Source: Erythroxylum novogranatense (taxonomy: Eukaryota; Streptophyta; Magnoliopsida; Malpighiales; Erythroxylaceae). From it: 64,000 bases of DNA. The notes under the pieces were generated by a model. It was not told the origin of the DNA. It was given only the letters and a program-made list of their open reading frames with translations, and made no database searches. The position numbers were made by a program, and so were the translations under genes. This document shows positions 22,080 through 33,659 of the stretch, one piece after another. Location of the stretch: the NCBI GenBank assembly GCA_029891385.1, contig CM057233.1, forward strand, positions 49,988,063 to 50,052,062. The letters are read 5' to 3'. The stretch's first letter is position 1; every line of letters begins with the position of its first letter.

Positions 22080-22442
22080 CTACGAGCTAGGCTGGCTCAT
22101 TTCTGCAATGAAGTCTGCCAACACCTGTGCCTTAATCATCGTTCGAGGCTTATATTGTATGTCGAACTCCCCCAGCTTTACTGCCCACTTTATTAGTCGA
22201 CCCAAGGTTTCGGACTTTTGAAGGCACTGCCTGAGGGGTTGGTCGGTCCATACCTCGATGGTATGACTTTGGAAGTAAGGTCTTAGCTTCCGAGCCGCCG
22301 TTATCAAGGAGAGGGCTAGTTTTTCTATAGGCGCATACTGCGTTTCCGGTCCGGTCAACACCTTACTGACGTAGTAGACCGGCATCGCCATTTCCTCCGA
22401 TCGAACAAGTATCATGCCGATCGACCCTTCCAGAATCGCCAA
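22080..22442 (-). pseudogene. First RNase H domain (Tat element)
   Basis: The open stretch contains MPVYYVSKVLTGPETQYAPIEKLALSLITAARKLRPYFQSH, VWTDQPLRQCL and GEFDIQYKPRTMIKAQVLADFIAE. These are the standard retrotransposon RNase H landmarks (VYYVSKxL, YxxIEKLALxLV, TDxPL, ADFIAE). It would degrade RNA in the RNA-DNA hybrid during reverse transcription. It sits between the RT thumb and the second RNase H. Confidence 0.8.
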
Positions 22443-22502
22443 ATATAAAATCAGATTCTCCCCTTCGACCGGGCTTTACAGGATAGGAGGGGTAGACAAA
22501 TA

Positions 22503-23320
22503 TTACTTTAAGTGTTCAAATGCTTTCTCGCATTCATCCGGCCACTGGAACTGTGTTACATTCTCTTTCCTTAAAATCTTGAAAAATGGGAGGCACTTGT
22601 CTCCGAATCTGGAAACGAACCTGCTTAGAGAGACTATCTGACCTGTCAATATCTGTACGTCTTTCAAGCATTGTGGCGAGGGCATTTGGATGATGGCTTC
22701 GATCTTCTCTGGATTAGCTTCAATCCCCCGCTGAGCAATCATGAACCCTAGGAATTTTCCTGATGCCACACCAAAGACACATTTTTTCGGGTTCAACTTC
22801 ATCTGAAATTTGTTGAGGGTCTAGAAGACCTCTCTGAGATTCTCCACATGCTCCGCGGTCGTCTTACTTTTGACCACCATGTAATAGGCCTCGACCGATC
22901 GACCGATCTGTTTCTTAAAAACTTCCATGAAGAGCCGCTGATAGGTGCCCCCCGCATTCTTCAAGCCGAACGGCATTACTTGATAACAATATGTGCCATG
23001 GTCGGTTATAAAGGCAGTCTTTTCTTCATCTTCGAGACTCATCTGAATTTGATGGTAGCCCGAGAAAGCATTCAAGAAGCTCAAAAGTTCATGTCCGGAG
23101 GTGGAGTCTACTAACTGGTCGATCTTGGGCAAGGGGAAACTGTCCTTTGGACATGCTTTGTTCAGGTCGGTGAAATCGATGCACATTCTCCACTTCCCGT
23201 TCTTCTTTTTCACTAAAACCACATTGGCGAGCCATTCAGGGTACTTGACTTCTCGGATGAACCCGGTTTCAAGTATTTTCTCTATTTCTTTCTCGATCAC
23301 CTCATGTCGCTCTTTGCTAT
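22503..23320 (-). pseudogene. Reverse transcriptase (Tat element), catalytic aspartates missing
   Basis: From the copia insertion point at 23320 the frame reads KEIEKILETGFIREVKYPEWLANVVLVKKKNGKWRMCIDFTDLNKACPKDSFPLPKIDQLVD and VMPFGLKNAGGTYQRL, a typical Tat RT. Where the YxDD box is expected, the sequence is VEAYYMVVKSK: two codons are lost and both aspartates are absent. A stop near 22805 precedes KLNPKKCVFGVASGKFLGF and the connection region. The N-terminal part of the same gene continues at 32733 on the far side of the copia element. It cannot be an active polymerase. Confidence 0.85.
23316..23320 (+). other. Target-site duplication GCTAT (left)
   Basis: GCTAT at 23316-23320 abuts the copia LTR start TGTAGGAAAA and is repeated at 32733-32737, just after the other LTR end CTAACA. 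This five-base duplication marks a simple insertion into the Tat pol gene. Confidence 0.9.
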
Positions 23321-25134
23321 TGTAGGAAAATCCCAGTGTGTGCATCACATGCACACAGTGCGGAAAACAAAAATTTTTGTTCCGGGACCTTCCCGAAAGC
23401 CAGGATCCATGTGTCTATATAACAATGTCAAACCATAACGACCAAAAGAGACCGTCTCTAACGGTATCTACGCAGAGATCAGAGAACCTAACCGGGGCAA
23501 ATCCTTTGACCCGAGAATAGCTAGAACAAAGTAAAGACTGCTATATCTTACCTTTGTTCTTGGAGAGCTATGGAGAAGATGACGAAGAAGGAGCTTAGAG
23601 AGAGGAGAGAAGCTTGAAGATCGATGGAGAGCTTAAAGGAGAAGAACTCTTCTTTTCCTTAAAACCTTTCTGCCTATTTAAAACCAACGAACCTTTAGCT
23701 TCTTCTCACCCACTTCATTTGTCTTTAACATCATTAAAGACATTTAATGCTTATGGTGACAAGGCTTGTTCCACGTTAGCCTTTATATCTATATATATAT
23801 ATATATATAAGTTAAGTCTCCTCTCCTTCTTCCACGTTAATGACATATATATATATATATATATATATATTAATGCTGAAGTGGTCCAGTCACACTAGGG
23901 TCGGTCCTACCGGCCTACCGGGTCCCGGTATGGAAAAACCACCGAAAACTTTTTTCAGCAATATCGATGTCGCGATCTCATCGGGACATATCTCGATCTC
24001 ATCGGGATCCATTTAATTCCATTGCTCTCCATTTATTGGATCTCTGTCCAAAACTATTTTACTTAATTCTCCAATCACTCTTATCGTGTGACCCATTAGG
24101 TTCCTGTTATGTTGGCCACTTAGATTAACACTTAATCTGAGCAAGTCATGAGCGGTATCTAGCAACACATCATGACCCCCAATTGACCGGAAAGTAATTG
24201 GTTTGACGAATGAACCTATATTCATCACGGACCATATCACGAACCTTTCCATAGACAATTACTGTGCAATTCGTCCTTTCACCATGCTATACCCCACTTG
24301 GTTATGAGTATGGGCAAAGTGTCAACTCTTACTAGACTGAGCACGTCAAATCTAGTCCAAGTGATATCAGTTCTTGTCCTGGGACTCATTACTTAATATG
24401 TCACTGAAGACACTCTTCATGACATACGTACTCCAGCTAGAGATTTCCAAGTAATGACCCTGACAAGAGGCCATGGGTATCATCTTCTGCTATCACAGAA
24501 GTGGTGAATCCTCTATTGGCTACTCAATTACCTTCGAATACCTCAAGTTGTACCCAAGCACCACCCTATGAGCGACCTCTGCAAGGCAACAAGGAATGGA
24601 GTCAAAGCATAGAATCAGTATCCAAGATATCCTTGAGTACCTCAAGTCTAAGGATATTTGCATCATTGCTATGATGAGATTATCACTGACATTAGAATAG
24701 GACATCCATGTGATGTTCTCATAGCAGTTCATCCAATGTACTTACTACCTCTCGTAAGCATTCATATCTCAACCCTAAACATCTCATATTTACAGTTTCT
24801 GAGATCCACTGCTTGATCAAATCAAGGAGCTTGAGATGTGCTAGTCTTTTCGGATTACCGATGTCCAGTTTCAGTAATCCTATGACTAGGGATAATTTAG
24901 ATACTGACATAATTGCACATGATAGGAATCTCAGTAGTATGATCACATCATAATTTCCTTCATGCTATGTCATATATCATGGACTTCATTAATTTTCTTA
25001 TAGATCAATATCCATTCATAAATAATGAACATCAAATTAATGAAATATTCCTTTCTTTATTTATTCATAAAGTATGTACACAACTTTGTACAAAACGCGC
25101 TAAAGGCGATTGCCTTTAGGGCACTACTCTAACA
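23321..25134 (-). repeat. Copia 3' LTR (left copy, 1814 bp)
   Basis: It begins TGTAGGAAAATCCCAG and ends CACTACTCTAACA. It is followed by AAATCTCCCACTGACC, whose complement is the purine-rich polypurine tract of the minus-strand element. It contains (TA)n runs near 23787-23810 and 23845-23871. Confidence 0.9.
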
Positions 25135-25943
25135 AAATCTCCCACTGACCTAAAGCCAATCGCCTTGATATCTAATACCATAAAGCGAGTACATGAGAAT
25201 CAAAATTCTTCGTGACAATGGCTTTGTCAACGGATCGACAATATTCTCGCTTTCGGTGGGAATTCTCTATCGTGACATCACCTCAACCAAAGATCTCCGA
25301 ATCGATGATATCTGCGGAGTACATGTTTGGATCGTTGATGAGACCTTGGTTCCTTCGCTGCATAATAGTCCCATTGTTGTCACAATACAATCAGAGGGGC
25401 CCATCACAGGTAGGAACCACACCAAGTTCAAGAATGAACTTTCGATCCAAACTGCTTCTTTCTTTGCGTCTCAAGTGACAATGTACTCGCTTCGGTTGTT
25501 GAATCGACAGTTGTCTTTGTTTGGAACTCTTCCAACCGACGCCTCATTGCTCAGCAGAATATATAACCTGATTGGGATTTAGAATCATCCTTATCAGATT
25601 GAAAACTAGCATCTGTATGCCCGCTCACTTTGAGATCTCCATCTCCATATATCAAGAAAACATCCTTAGTCCTTCGCAAGTACTTGAGGATATTCTTGAC
25701 AGCCACCCAGTGACCCTCACCAGGATCCAATTGGTATCTGCTCGTAACACTTAGAGCATATGATACATCGGGTCTCGTACATAGCATTGCGTACATGATA
25801 GATCCTACTGCAGATGCATACGTGATCATATCCATGCGCATCCTCTCATCTTGTGTCTTAGGACACATAGATTTCGAGAGTGTTATCCCATGAGTGATGG
25901 GAAGGTACCCTCTCTTGGATTGCTCCATGCTAAACCTCTTCAA
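25135..25943 (-). pseudogene. RNase H (copia)
   Basis: 25551-25943 reads QSKRGYLPITHGITLSKSMCPKT, YASAVGSIMYAMLCTRPDVSYALSVTSRYQ, HWVAVKNILKYLRRTKDVFLIYG and GHTDASFQSDKDDSKSQSGYIF, which is copia RNase H with its TDASF catalytic motif. The remainder, including DPLTKPLSRRIL near 25200-25240, is in other frames. It forms the C-terminal end of the copia polyprotein next to the polypurine tract. Confidence 0.8.
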
Positions 25944-26561
25944 AGATCTTGTCTATGTATCGCTGATTGTGAAAGACCAAGCAATCTTTTTGATCTATCT
26001 CTATAAATCTTTATCCCAAGGATATAAGTTGCTTCACCAAGGTCTTTCATGGCAAATTGTTTGGACAGCCAAATCTTCACATATTGCATCAATGAGACAT
26101 CATTTCCGAGTAACAGTATGTCATCTACATACAACACAAGGAAAACGATTGCATTCCCATTAACCTTCTTGTACACACAGTGTTCATCTGGATTTTGTGA
26201 GATGCTTGCTTCAATCCATAGATGGATTTCTGAAGCTTGCATACATTTTCGCCATCATAGGAGATGAAGCCCTCGGGTTGTGTCATATACATCCTCGCCT
26301 AGATTTCCATTTAGAAAGTCGTCTTCACATCCATTTGCCATATCTCATAATCATGATGAGTGGCAATGGCTAGGAGTATCCTAATGGATTTAAGCATTGC
26401 TCTCGGGTCAAGGTCTCGTCGTAGTCAACTCCTTGTCTTTGATTTAAACCTTTAGCCACAAGCCTTGCTTTATAGGTAATCACATTACCATCCATGTCGG
26501 TTTTCTTTTTGAAAATCCATTTACACCCTATGGGTTTTATTCCTTCAGGTGCCTCAACCAA
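25940..26561 (-). pseudogene. Reverse transcriptase (copia), frameshifted
   Basis: 26370-26561 contains IKPIGCKWIFKKKTDMDGNVITYKARLVAKG, the RT fingers. 25940-26242 contains the active-site box FLVLYVDDILLLGND and FAMKDLGEATYILGIKI. The catalytic YVDD is intact, but frames change between the two stretches and again before RNase H. The enzyme would copy element RNA to DNA. Confidence 0.85.
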
Positions 26562-26856
26562 AGTCTATACTTGGTTTTCATACATGGAATCCATTTCACT
26601 GCATGGCATGAAGCCATTTCTCGATCAACTCTTCGTAACCTCTTCATAGGTGGTAGGCTCATCATCTTCTATGAGCAATACGTCATTCTGTTCACTCACG
26701 AGAAATCCATATCTCTCGAAGCAGGCGTATCCTACGTGACCTACTTAATTTTGTGTGTTATAGAAGGTTGAACTGTCACTTCATCTCAGTATGAGTCACA
26801 GCTTACGTTCAGCGATTGATCTGCGTCTGTTTCGAGCATCTTGAACTTCTTCAAGT

Positions 26857-27955
26857 TCAATTTTGCTCCCACCGCCTTCTTGTAAAAGAAACTCTTTCTC
26901 TAAAAGACAGCATACTTTGAAACAAACACCTTTTGTTCCTCGCCAGGTAGAATTGATATCCCATTGTTTCTTTAGGATATCCTACGAACAAACACTTGTC
27001 GGACTTTACATCAAGTTTATCTAATCGTGTCCGCTTCACATAAGGTGACAACCCCAAACTTTCAAATGAGTAAGATAGGGTCTTTGTTAGTCCACATATC
27101 ATATGGAGTAACATCAATCTGCTTTGATGGAACTCGCTTAACAAATAAACAAATGCCTTGAGTGCATATCCCCAAAAGGATTTTGGTAACTTTGCAAAGC
27201 CCATCATCGATCGTACCATGTCTAACAAGGTTCGATTTCTCCTTTCAACCACACCATTATCTTTGTGGTGTGTAAGGAGGAGTCCATTGAGATAAAATCC
27301 CATTATCTCGAGATAATCTAAAACCGTTGGTCTAAGTATTCCCCACCACGATCGGATCGTAATGTCTTGATACTTTTCCCAAGTTGGTTTTCTACTTCAT
27401 TTCAATTGTTTGAACTTTTCAAATGCTTTAGATTTGTATCTCATCGACATGGTACCCATATCGAGAATAATCATCGATAAAGGTAATGAAGTAAAGACAA
27501 CCACTTCTAGCATGGATGGACATCGGACCACATACATCTGAATGTATTAGGTCTAATACTCCAGTCGCTCGTTCAACCTTTCCCTTAAAGGATAACTTAG
27601 TCATCTTGCCTAATAAACAAGATTCACATGTGTCATATGATTCATAATCAAATGACCATAAACTACCACTCTTATGGAGCTTAGTTATGCGTCTCTCATT
27701 TATATGGCCAAGGCGACAATGCCATAAGTAAGTTGATTTTAAATTATCTCGTTTATGTCTTTTCGTGTCATTGACATTCATAATTGGATGTGACATATCT
27801 AATATGTAAATTCCATTGCATAATGTACCAGTACCATAGAGGATTCCATTCAAACTAATAGAACAACCATTGCTACTAAAAGTCAAATGGAAACCAGTTC
27901 TATTTAAACAAGAAACAGACAATATGTTCTTTGTTAAAACAGTACAAAATAACAT
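26857..27955 (-). pseudogene. Integrase with GAG-pre-integrase zinc finger (copia)
   Basis: 27428-27955 carries the zinc finger (YLWHCRLGHINERRITKLHKSG … CESCLLGK) and the first acidic motif (DLIHSDVCGPM), then FITFIDDYSRYGY. The second acidic region TLRSDRGGEY is readable near 27340-27360. The third is in 26857-27303 (NGVVERRNRTLLDMVRSMM). The later part has VKRTRLDKLDVKSDKCLFVGYPKETMGY, typical of the copia integrase C-terminus. All catalytic residues persist although the frame shifts near 27425 and 27305. Confidence 0.85.
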
Positions 27956-28193
27956 TCATCCAATTTAATTACAAGCCCACTGGGAGTGACAAAAATAAGT
28001 GCCTCACGACTAATGCAAAGCAACTCTTGCTCCATTTCCTACACGCAGTTTAGTTCTCCTTCATGAGTCGCTCATCGTCCCCGAGGCCTCGCATATCATT
28101 GCATATGTGTGATCCACAACCGTATCTAATACCCATATGTTATGATCGTAAATGATAACCTCAATGAAAAACATACCGAAGAAGTCGAGGCAT

Positions 28194-29002
28194 CTAATGC
28201 CTTCTTCGCTTCAAGGATTCCAGATAGACTTTACAGCTTAGCTTCCAAAGGCGATCTTGCCATAATGGAAGCAAGTTCCTTTTGGTGCGCTTTCGTTTTT
28301 TTAATGCACTTCCTTTTGGTTTCTTAGACTTTTTCTTCTTTAGATTCTTTTTCTTTGAACCAGAAGAAGAAGAGGCCACCATAAGCACTTGCTTGCTATC
28401 CTTCTTGACAGCTTGCTCTGTTGTCTTGAGCAGATTGATCAACTCAGGGATTGTCGTGGATATTTGGTTCATCCGATAGTTTAACACAAACTGTGAATAG
28501 CTATCAGACAATCCAACCGAAATTAAGTCAACACTTAATTCATAATCCATAACAAAACCCAAGACGGCCAACCTCTCAATATACCCATTCATCTTCAGTG
28601 CATACTGCACTGCAGATGAACCTGGAGTCATCTTAGTAGTGAAGAGTAGCCTCGAGGTCTCGAACCTTTCAGACCGAGCTTGCTCATCAAAAGCTCTCTA
28701 AGATGAAACACTATGGTATTAGCATCCGTAGACTCATGCTGCTTCTGCAGCTCTGGTGACATAGATGCGAGCATAATGCAGGTAGCCATGTCACTGTCTT
28801 TAAGATGCTTACGATACGCTTTCTGATCCTCATCAGAAGCATCAACAACAGGTGGATCAGGAAGTAGAACATCTAGGACATAGCCCAGTTCCTCAGATAT
28901 GAGAACAATTCTCAGATTTTTCAGCCAATCGAGAAAGTTGGGTCCAGTTAATTTATTGGAATCCATTAGTGAGCGCAAATTCACACTAGAAGTCATCTTC
29001 AA
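28194..29002 (-). pseudogene. Gag (copia, UBN2-type)
   Basis: 28628-29002 begins with a good ATG: MKMTSSVNLRSLMDSNKL, then LDWLKNLRIVLISEELGYVLD and DMATCIMLASMSPELQKQHE. 28194-28631 continues in another frame with MNGYIERLAVLGFVMDYELSVDLI, DSYSQFVLNYRMNQISTTIPELINLLK and a Lys-rich stretch. These are hallmarks of copia gag. A frameshift lies near 28630. The zinc knuckle and protease expected between 28194 and 27955 are not recognisable; that interval has several stops. Confidence 0.8.
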
Positions 29003-29159
29003 TCAACCTAAAGAGAAAGAGAGAAAGGATGTTATAATAGAATTACATGCATGATCATAAGGACTTGCATGACATGCATATGGCTCCCACTAGTTTCAAA
29101 GAATCCATAACCCTCATTACGAATCCAAGAAACATTATGACAAAATATCCTAGTGGGTC

Positions 29160-29339
29160 GATATCTGATATTACTAAAATGACCTTGGGTTTACCCAACA
29201 AGCCACCTTAGGTCAATCGGTAGGTATCAGTCATACCAATTGCATCATAGATATCCGACATTACTAAAATGACCTTGGATTTACCCAACATGCCACCTTA
29301 GATCAATCGGCAGGTATCGGTCATACCAGTTACATCACA
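29160..29339. repeat. Two tandem 90-base repeats in the copia leader
   Basis: Both copies contain ATTACTAAAATGACCTTGG, TTTACCCAACA, GCCACCTTAG and CAATCGG in the same order, with about one difference per ten bases. Related GGGTTTACCCAA boxes recur at about 29455 and 29550. Confidence 0.75.
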
Positions 29340-29788
29340 GGTGCAATTATTGACTAGTGCTATCAACTCGTGATGTATGCACACACATTGGGTTATCAAC
29401 TCTTGATGCGCGTACATCTAATGTACACTACCCAATTTTGCCTTTGTCTACGTTAACCTTGAGTTTACTCAACAAATCAACGCTTCTAGTGAAAACTGAC
29501 CCATTAATCCGAAAATCTTATTTTCATGGTTCGAACATATCCGTATAGAGTGAGCTTGGGTTTACCCAATAACCCGAACTCTATAAGAACTCTGGTTCTC
29601 CCCATATTAATGGAAGGCGTTAGTTTTCATATTATGTGTGTGAGGGATTTCAAACTCTGGTCTCATCTTCTTCTTTTCCAAGCTGTAAGATTATAGTCAC
29701 CATGACTATATGAAATGATTTAGGGCATTTCATCAATAACATTGAATCTATACCTATAATCATCCATCATCCCACCTTTGCATGTATT

Positions 29789-29909
29789 AGTCGACTAATG
29801 CATATGTTAGTCGACTACTTTTGACTACTGTGCACGAGCTAGTCGACTAGTGCATGTATAAGTCGACTACTTTTGTATGTAAGTCGACTTATGCATGTGT
29901 AAGTCGACT
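29789..29909. repeat. Array of six AGTCGACT palindromes at about 20-base spacing
   Basis: AGTCGACT starts at 29789, 29809, 29841, 29861, 29882 and 29902, giving spacings of 20, 32, 20, 21 and 20. Between several copies lies ATGCAT or TGCATG, another short palindrome. It lies in the untranslated leader of the copia element. Confidence 0.85.
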
Positions 29910-30888
29910 TATTTTGGAATTGCTCTCTAATCGGCTAATTTCTCAATCCGTGTAGTTCAAATTCACAATACCAAGTATAATATACTTTACTTTGATGTAC
30001 CAATGAAACACTTTCATTGTATCATGCTTACCATGTATAATCATATCATACATGAAAAACTTGAAATTGATGAATACACTATTATTCACTTAGATTTCCA
30101 AATAATTTGATAATATCAAACTATCACCCTAAGTATCTCTAGGTAATCTACACGTTATCAAGACTACTTCGGCACTGGTCACAAAATTTGTGATGGCCAA
30201 AACAATCAAGACAACGAAATATTGGAAATGAGAAATACACAATCAATCATTCCAAACAAAACAGCTCCAGCAACTTTCTCAAAATTGCCAAGCTCTGTCT
30301 TTTGCTCGAAAAACTCATTGAAACAATTTTAATAAATTCTGAGAAAATTAAAGAGGTTACAACATGTTCACACCATGCTCCATGAATTTTTGCAGGATTT
30401 ATTTCCAACAAAACCTCAACCAACCTCAAAAACAAAGCCAATGTAGAATCTGTGTTCCTCAACACAGTTATTCCCAGCAGCACACGATAAATTCTCAAAT
30501 AAATAGTAAATCACCTCAAAAACATTTTTTCCATCCTCATAGACATTCATAAACATCTTAGAGACATGTCGGTGAAAGAAAATCTGAAAAACAATTTTTC
30601 TATAATTTATTCTCGAATTTATAAGCATGCCTGTTCAAGGAATGTGCACAAACACAGCAACCAGAACATTAGGGAATAAATTAGCAAAATCATATCAAAT
30701 CACATTGATAAATTCTGATCCTCCACAGACATATTCAACAACATCTTATGAGCACATCTGGGTAAGAAAATTTTGAAAACAATATTTCTATACTGATTTT
30801 GAATTTAACATAGTCAACATGCATCATCGTCACAAGCAATAGGCAGTTCCGACCTAGTTATGATTTCTTCGTTATATACGACACAAGT

Positions 30889-30902
30889 GGCTCTGATACC
30901 AC
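30889..30902 (-). other. Copia primer-binding site, tRNA-iMet type
   Basis: The plus strand GGCTCTGATACCAC directly abuts the 5' LTR start at 30903; the minus strand reads TGGTATCAGAGCC, complementary to initiator tRNA-Met. Confidence 0.85.
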
Positions 30903-32732
30903 TGTAGAAAAATTCCGTTGTGTGCATCACATGCACATGGTGCGGAAAACAAAAATTTTTGTTCCGGGACCTTCCCGAAAGCTAGGATCCATGTGTCTAT
31001 ATAACAATGTCAAACCATAACGATCAAAAGAGACCGTCTCTAACGGTATCTACGCAGAGATCAGAGAACCTAACCGGGGCAAACCCTTCGACCTGGGAAT
31101 AGCTAGAACAAAGTAAAAACTGCTATATCTTACCTTTGTTCTTGGAGAGCTATGGAGAAGACGACGAAGAAGGAGCTTGGAGAGAGGAGAGAAGCTTGAA
31201 GATCGATTGAGAGCTTAAAGGAGAAGAACTCTTCTTTTCCTTAAAACATTTCTGCCTTTTTAAAACCAACGAACCTCTAGCTTCTTCTCACCCACTTCAT
31301 TTGTCTTTAACATCATTAAAGACATTTAATGCTTATGGTGACAAGGCTTGTTCCACGTTAGCCTTTATATATATATATTAAAAAAAAAAAAGTTAAGTCT
31401 CCTCTCCTTCTTCCACGTTAATGACATATATATATATATATATATTAATTACTTAATTAATTAATAAGATATATATATATATATTAATGCTGAAGTGGTC
31501 CAGTCACACTGGGGTCGGTCCTACCGGCCTACCGGGTCCCGGTATGGAAAAACCACTAGAAACCTTTTTTAGCAATATAGATGTCACGATCTCATCGGGA
31601 CATATCTCGATCTCATCGGGATCAAATTAATTCTATTGCTCTCCATTTATTGGATCTCTATCCAAAACTATTTTACGAATTCTCTAAATCACTCTTATGC
31701 GTGTGACCCATTAGGTTCCCGGTTATGTTGGCCACTTAGATTAACACTTAATCTGAGCAATTCATGAGCGGTATCTAGCAACACATCATGACCCCCAATT
31801 GACCGGAAAGTAATTGGTTTGACGAATGAACCTATATTCATCACGGACCATATCACGAACCTTTCCATGGACAATTACCGTGCAATTCGTCCTTTCACCA
31901 TGCTATACCCCACTTGGTTATGAGTATGGGCAAAGTGTCAACTCTTACTAGACTGAGCACGTCAAATCTAGTCCAAGTGATATCAGTTCTTATCCTGGGA
32001 CTCATTACTTTATATGTCACTAAAGACACTCTTCATGACATACGTACTCCGGCTAGAGATTTCCAAGTAATGACCCTGACAAGAGGCCATGGGTATCATC
32101 TTCTGCTATCACAGAAGTGGTGAATCCTCTATTAGCTACTCAATTACCTTCGAATACCTCAAGTTGTACCCAAGCACCACCCTATGAGCGACCTCTGCAA
32201 GGCAACAAGGAATGGAGTCAAAGCACAGAATCAGTATCCAAGATATCCTTGAGTATCTTAATTCTAAGGATATTTGCACCATTGCTATGATGAGATTATC
32301 ACTGACATTAGAATAGGACATCCATGTGATGATCTCATAGCAAGTCATCCAATGTACTTACTACCTCTAGTAAGCATTCACATCTCAACCCTAAACATCT
32401 CATATTTACAGTTTCTGAGATCCACTGCTTGATCAAATCAAGGAGCTTGAGATGTGCTAGTCTTTCCGGATTATCGATGTCCAAAGGTCGGAATCCTATG
32501 ACTAGGATAATTTAGATATTGACATAATTGCACATGATAGGAATCTCAGTAGTATGATCACATCATAATTTCCTTCATGCTATGTCATATATCATGGACT
32601 TCATTAATTTGCTTATAGATCAATATCCATTCATAAATAACGAACATATTTCATTTATTTATTCATAAAGTATGTACACAACTTTGTACAAAACGCGCTA
32701 AAGGCGATTGCCTTTAGGGCACTACTCTAACA
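30903..32732 (-). repeat. Copia 5' LTR (right copy, 1830 bp)
   Basis: It begins TGTAGAAAAATTCC and ends CTACTCTAACA. It matches the left LTR over its whole length apart from scattered substitutions, a longer TA-rich region near 31365-31485 and a shorter AT segment near 32650. Confidence 0.9.
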
Positions 32733-33647
32733 GCTATGCCATCGCTTCTTTTGCCTAATCGGCCTGTAGTCATGTCGAATGCCAAGAGAGTGTGATGCGA
32801 CCGATCGAGAAATTCCAGGCATGTCGCTCGGTACCCAGGCGAAGACCGATCTGTTTTCTACCAAACAGTCTGTGATTTCTTTAACTAGATCCTTCCGGAG
32901 CTCGGAACCTAGATTTGTGAATTTAGAGCGATCAGCTTCATCCAGTACGACCCGTTGCGTTCTTTCCACTGGGTTCATCCTCTCCTTCTCCTCATCGGCT
33001 CTCACATCAAGAGAGCTCGTCAGGACCACCGCCCCGTCTAGTGTTTTTGTTTCCGCTAAGTAATACTCCCTAGCGATTCTCTGCTGACCCCTGATAGTAC
33101 CGACCCTATGGGGCGTTGGAAATTTCATCGCTTGGTAGCAGGTGGAGACGACCGCTCTAAGGGTGTTTTGAGTAGCTCGCCCAATTATCACATTATACGC
33201 CCCTTGAAACTTCACCACTAAGAACTTAACGTTCTTCTCAATTTGACGCGGCCTTTGCCCGAATTTTACTTTCAAACAGACCCAGGCAAACGGATAGGCC
33301 GATGCTCCAGTTACCCCTTTGATAGGTCCTTCTATAGGCAGTAGTCGATCTTCGGGTACCTTCATCTGCTTGAAGGCATCATAATACAACAGGTCGACTG
33401 AGCTGCCCGTATCAATCATTACCCGCTTCACCTCGTTGCCATCCATGTTTAGATTTACAACAAGCGCATCATCATGAGGACAGCTTACACCATCAAGGTC
33501 GGACTCGTTGAACGATATCATCCCGTCGTTCTCCTTCTTTCTTTTGGTTGACGAGTCTTTGCCGACCTTCTTGGCATATCTCTTTCTTCCTTTAGCGGTG
33601 GATCCCCCCGTTGCATTTCCACCAAATATCATGTTAATGACCCTCAC
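32733..33647 (-). pseudogene. Protease and start of RT (Tat element)
   Basis: The open frame from 33647 includes ISFNESDLDGVSCPHDDALVV and the retropepsin active site VMIDTGSSVDLLYYDAF, then NVIIGRATQNTLRAVVSTCYQAMKFPT. It continues into VFAWVPSDMPGISRSVASHSLGI and RPIRQKKR, the RT N-terminus. At 32737 it runs into the copia LTR. The frame picks up again at 23320 in the same gene, as the shared GCTAT duplication shows. The frame is intact up to the insertion. Confidence 0.85.
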
Positions 33648-33659
33648 CGGTCGGTCATC

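Larger units (their letters stand above)
29003..30888 (-). other. Copia 5' leader with repeats
   Basis: A long untranslated leader between primer site and gag. It holds a 90-base tandem duplication (29160-29249 and 29250-29339) and an array of six AGTCGACT palindromes (29789-29909). No open frame in it has a recognisable product. Confidence 0.5.
23321..32732 (-). mobile_element. Copia retrotransposon (Tork/Angela-like), complete with both LTRs
   Basis: Two direct LTRs (23321-25134 and 30903-32732) flank a minus-strand internal region with a tRNA-iMet primer site, gag, integrase, RT and RNase H in copia order (integrase before RT). The target duplication is GCTAT on both sides. LTRs are very similar by eye, with some substitutions and a TA-rich length difference, so the insertion is younger than the Tat copy it interrupts. 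Coding frames nonetheless contain several stops and shifts. Clade assignment to Angela rests on the gag and integrase style and is moderate. Confidence 0.85.
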
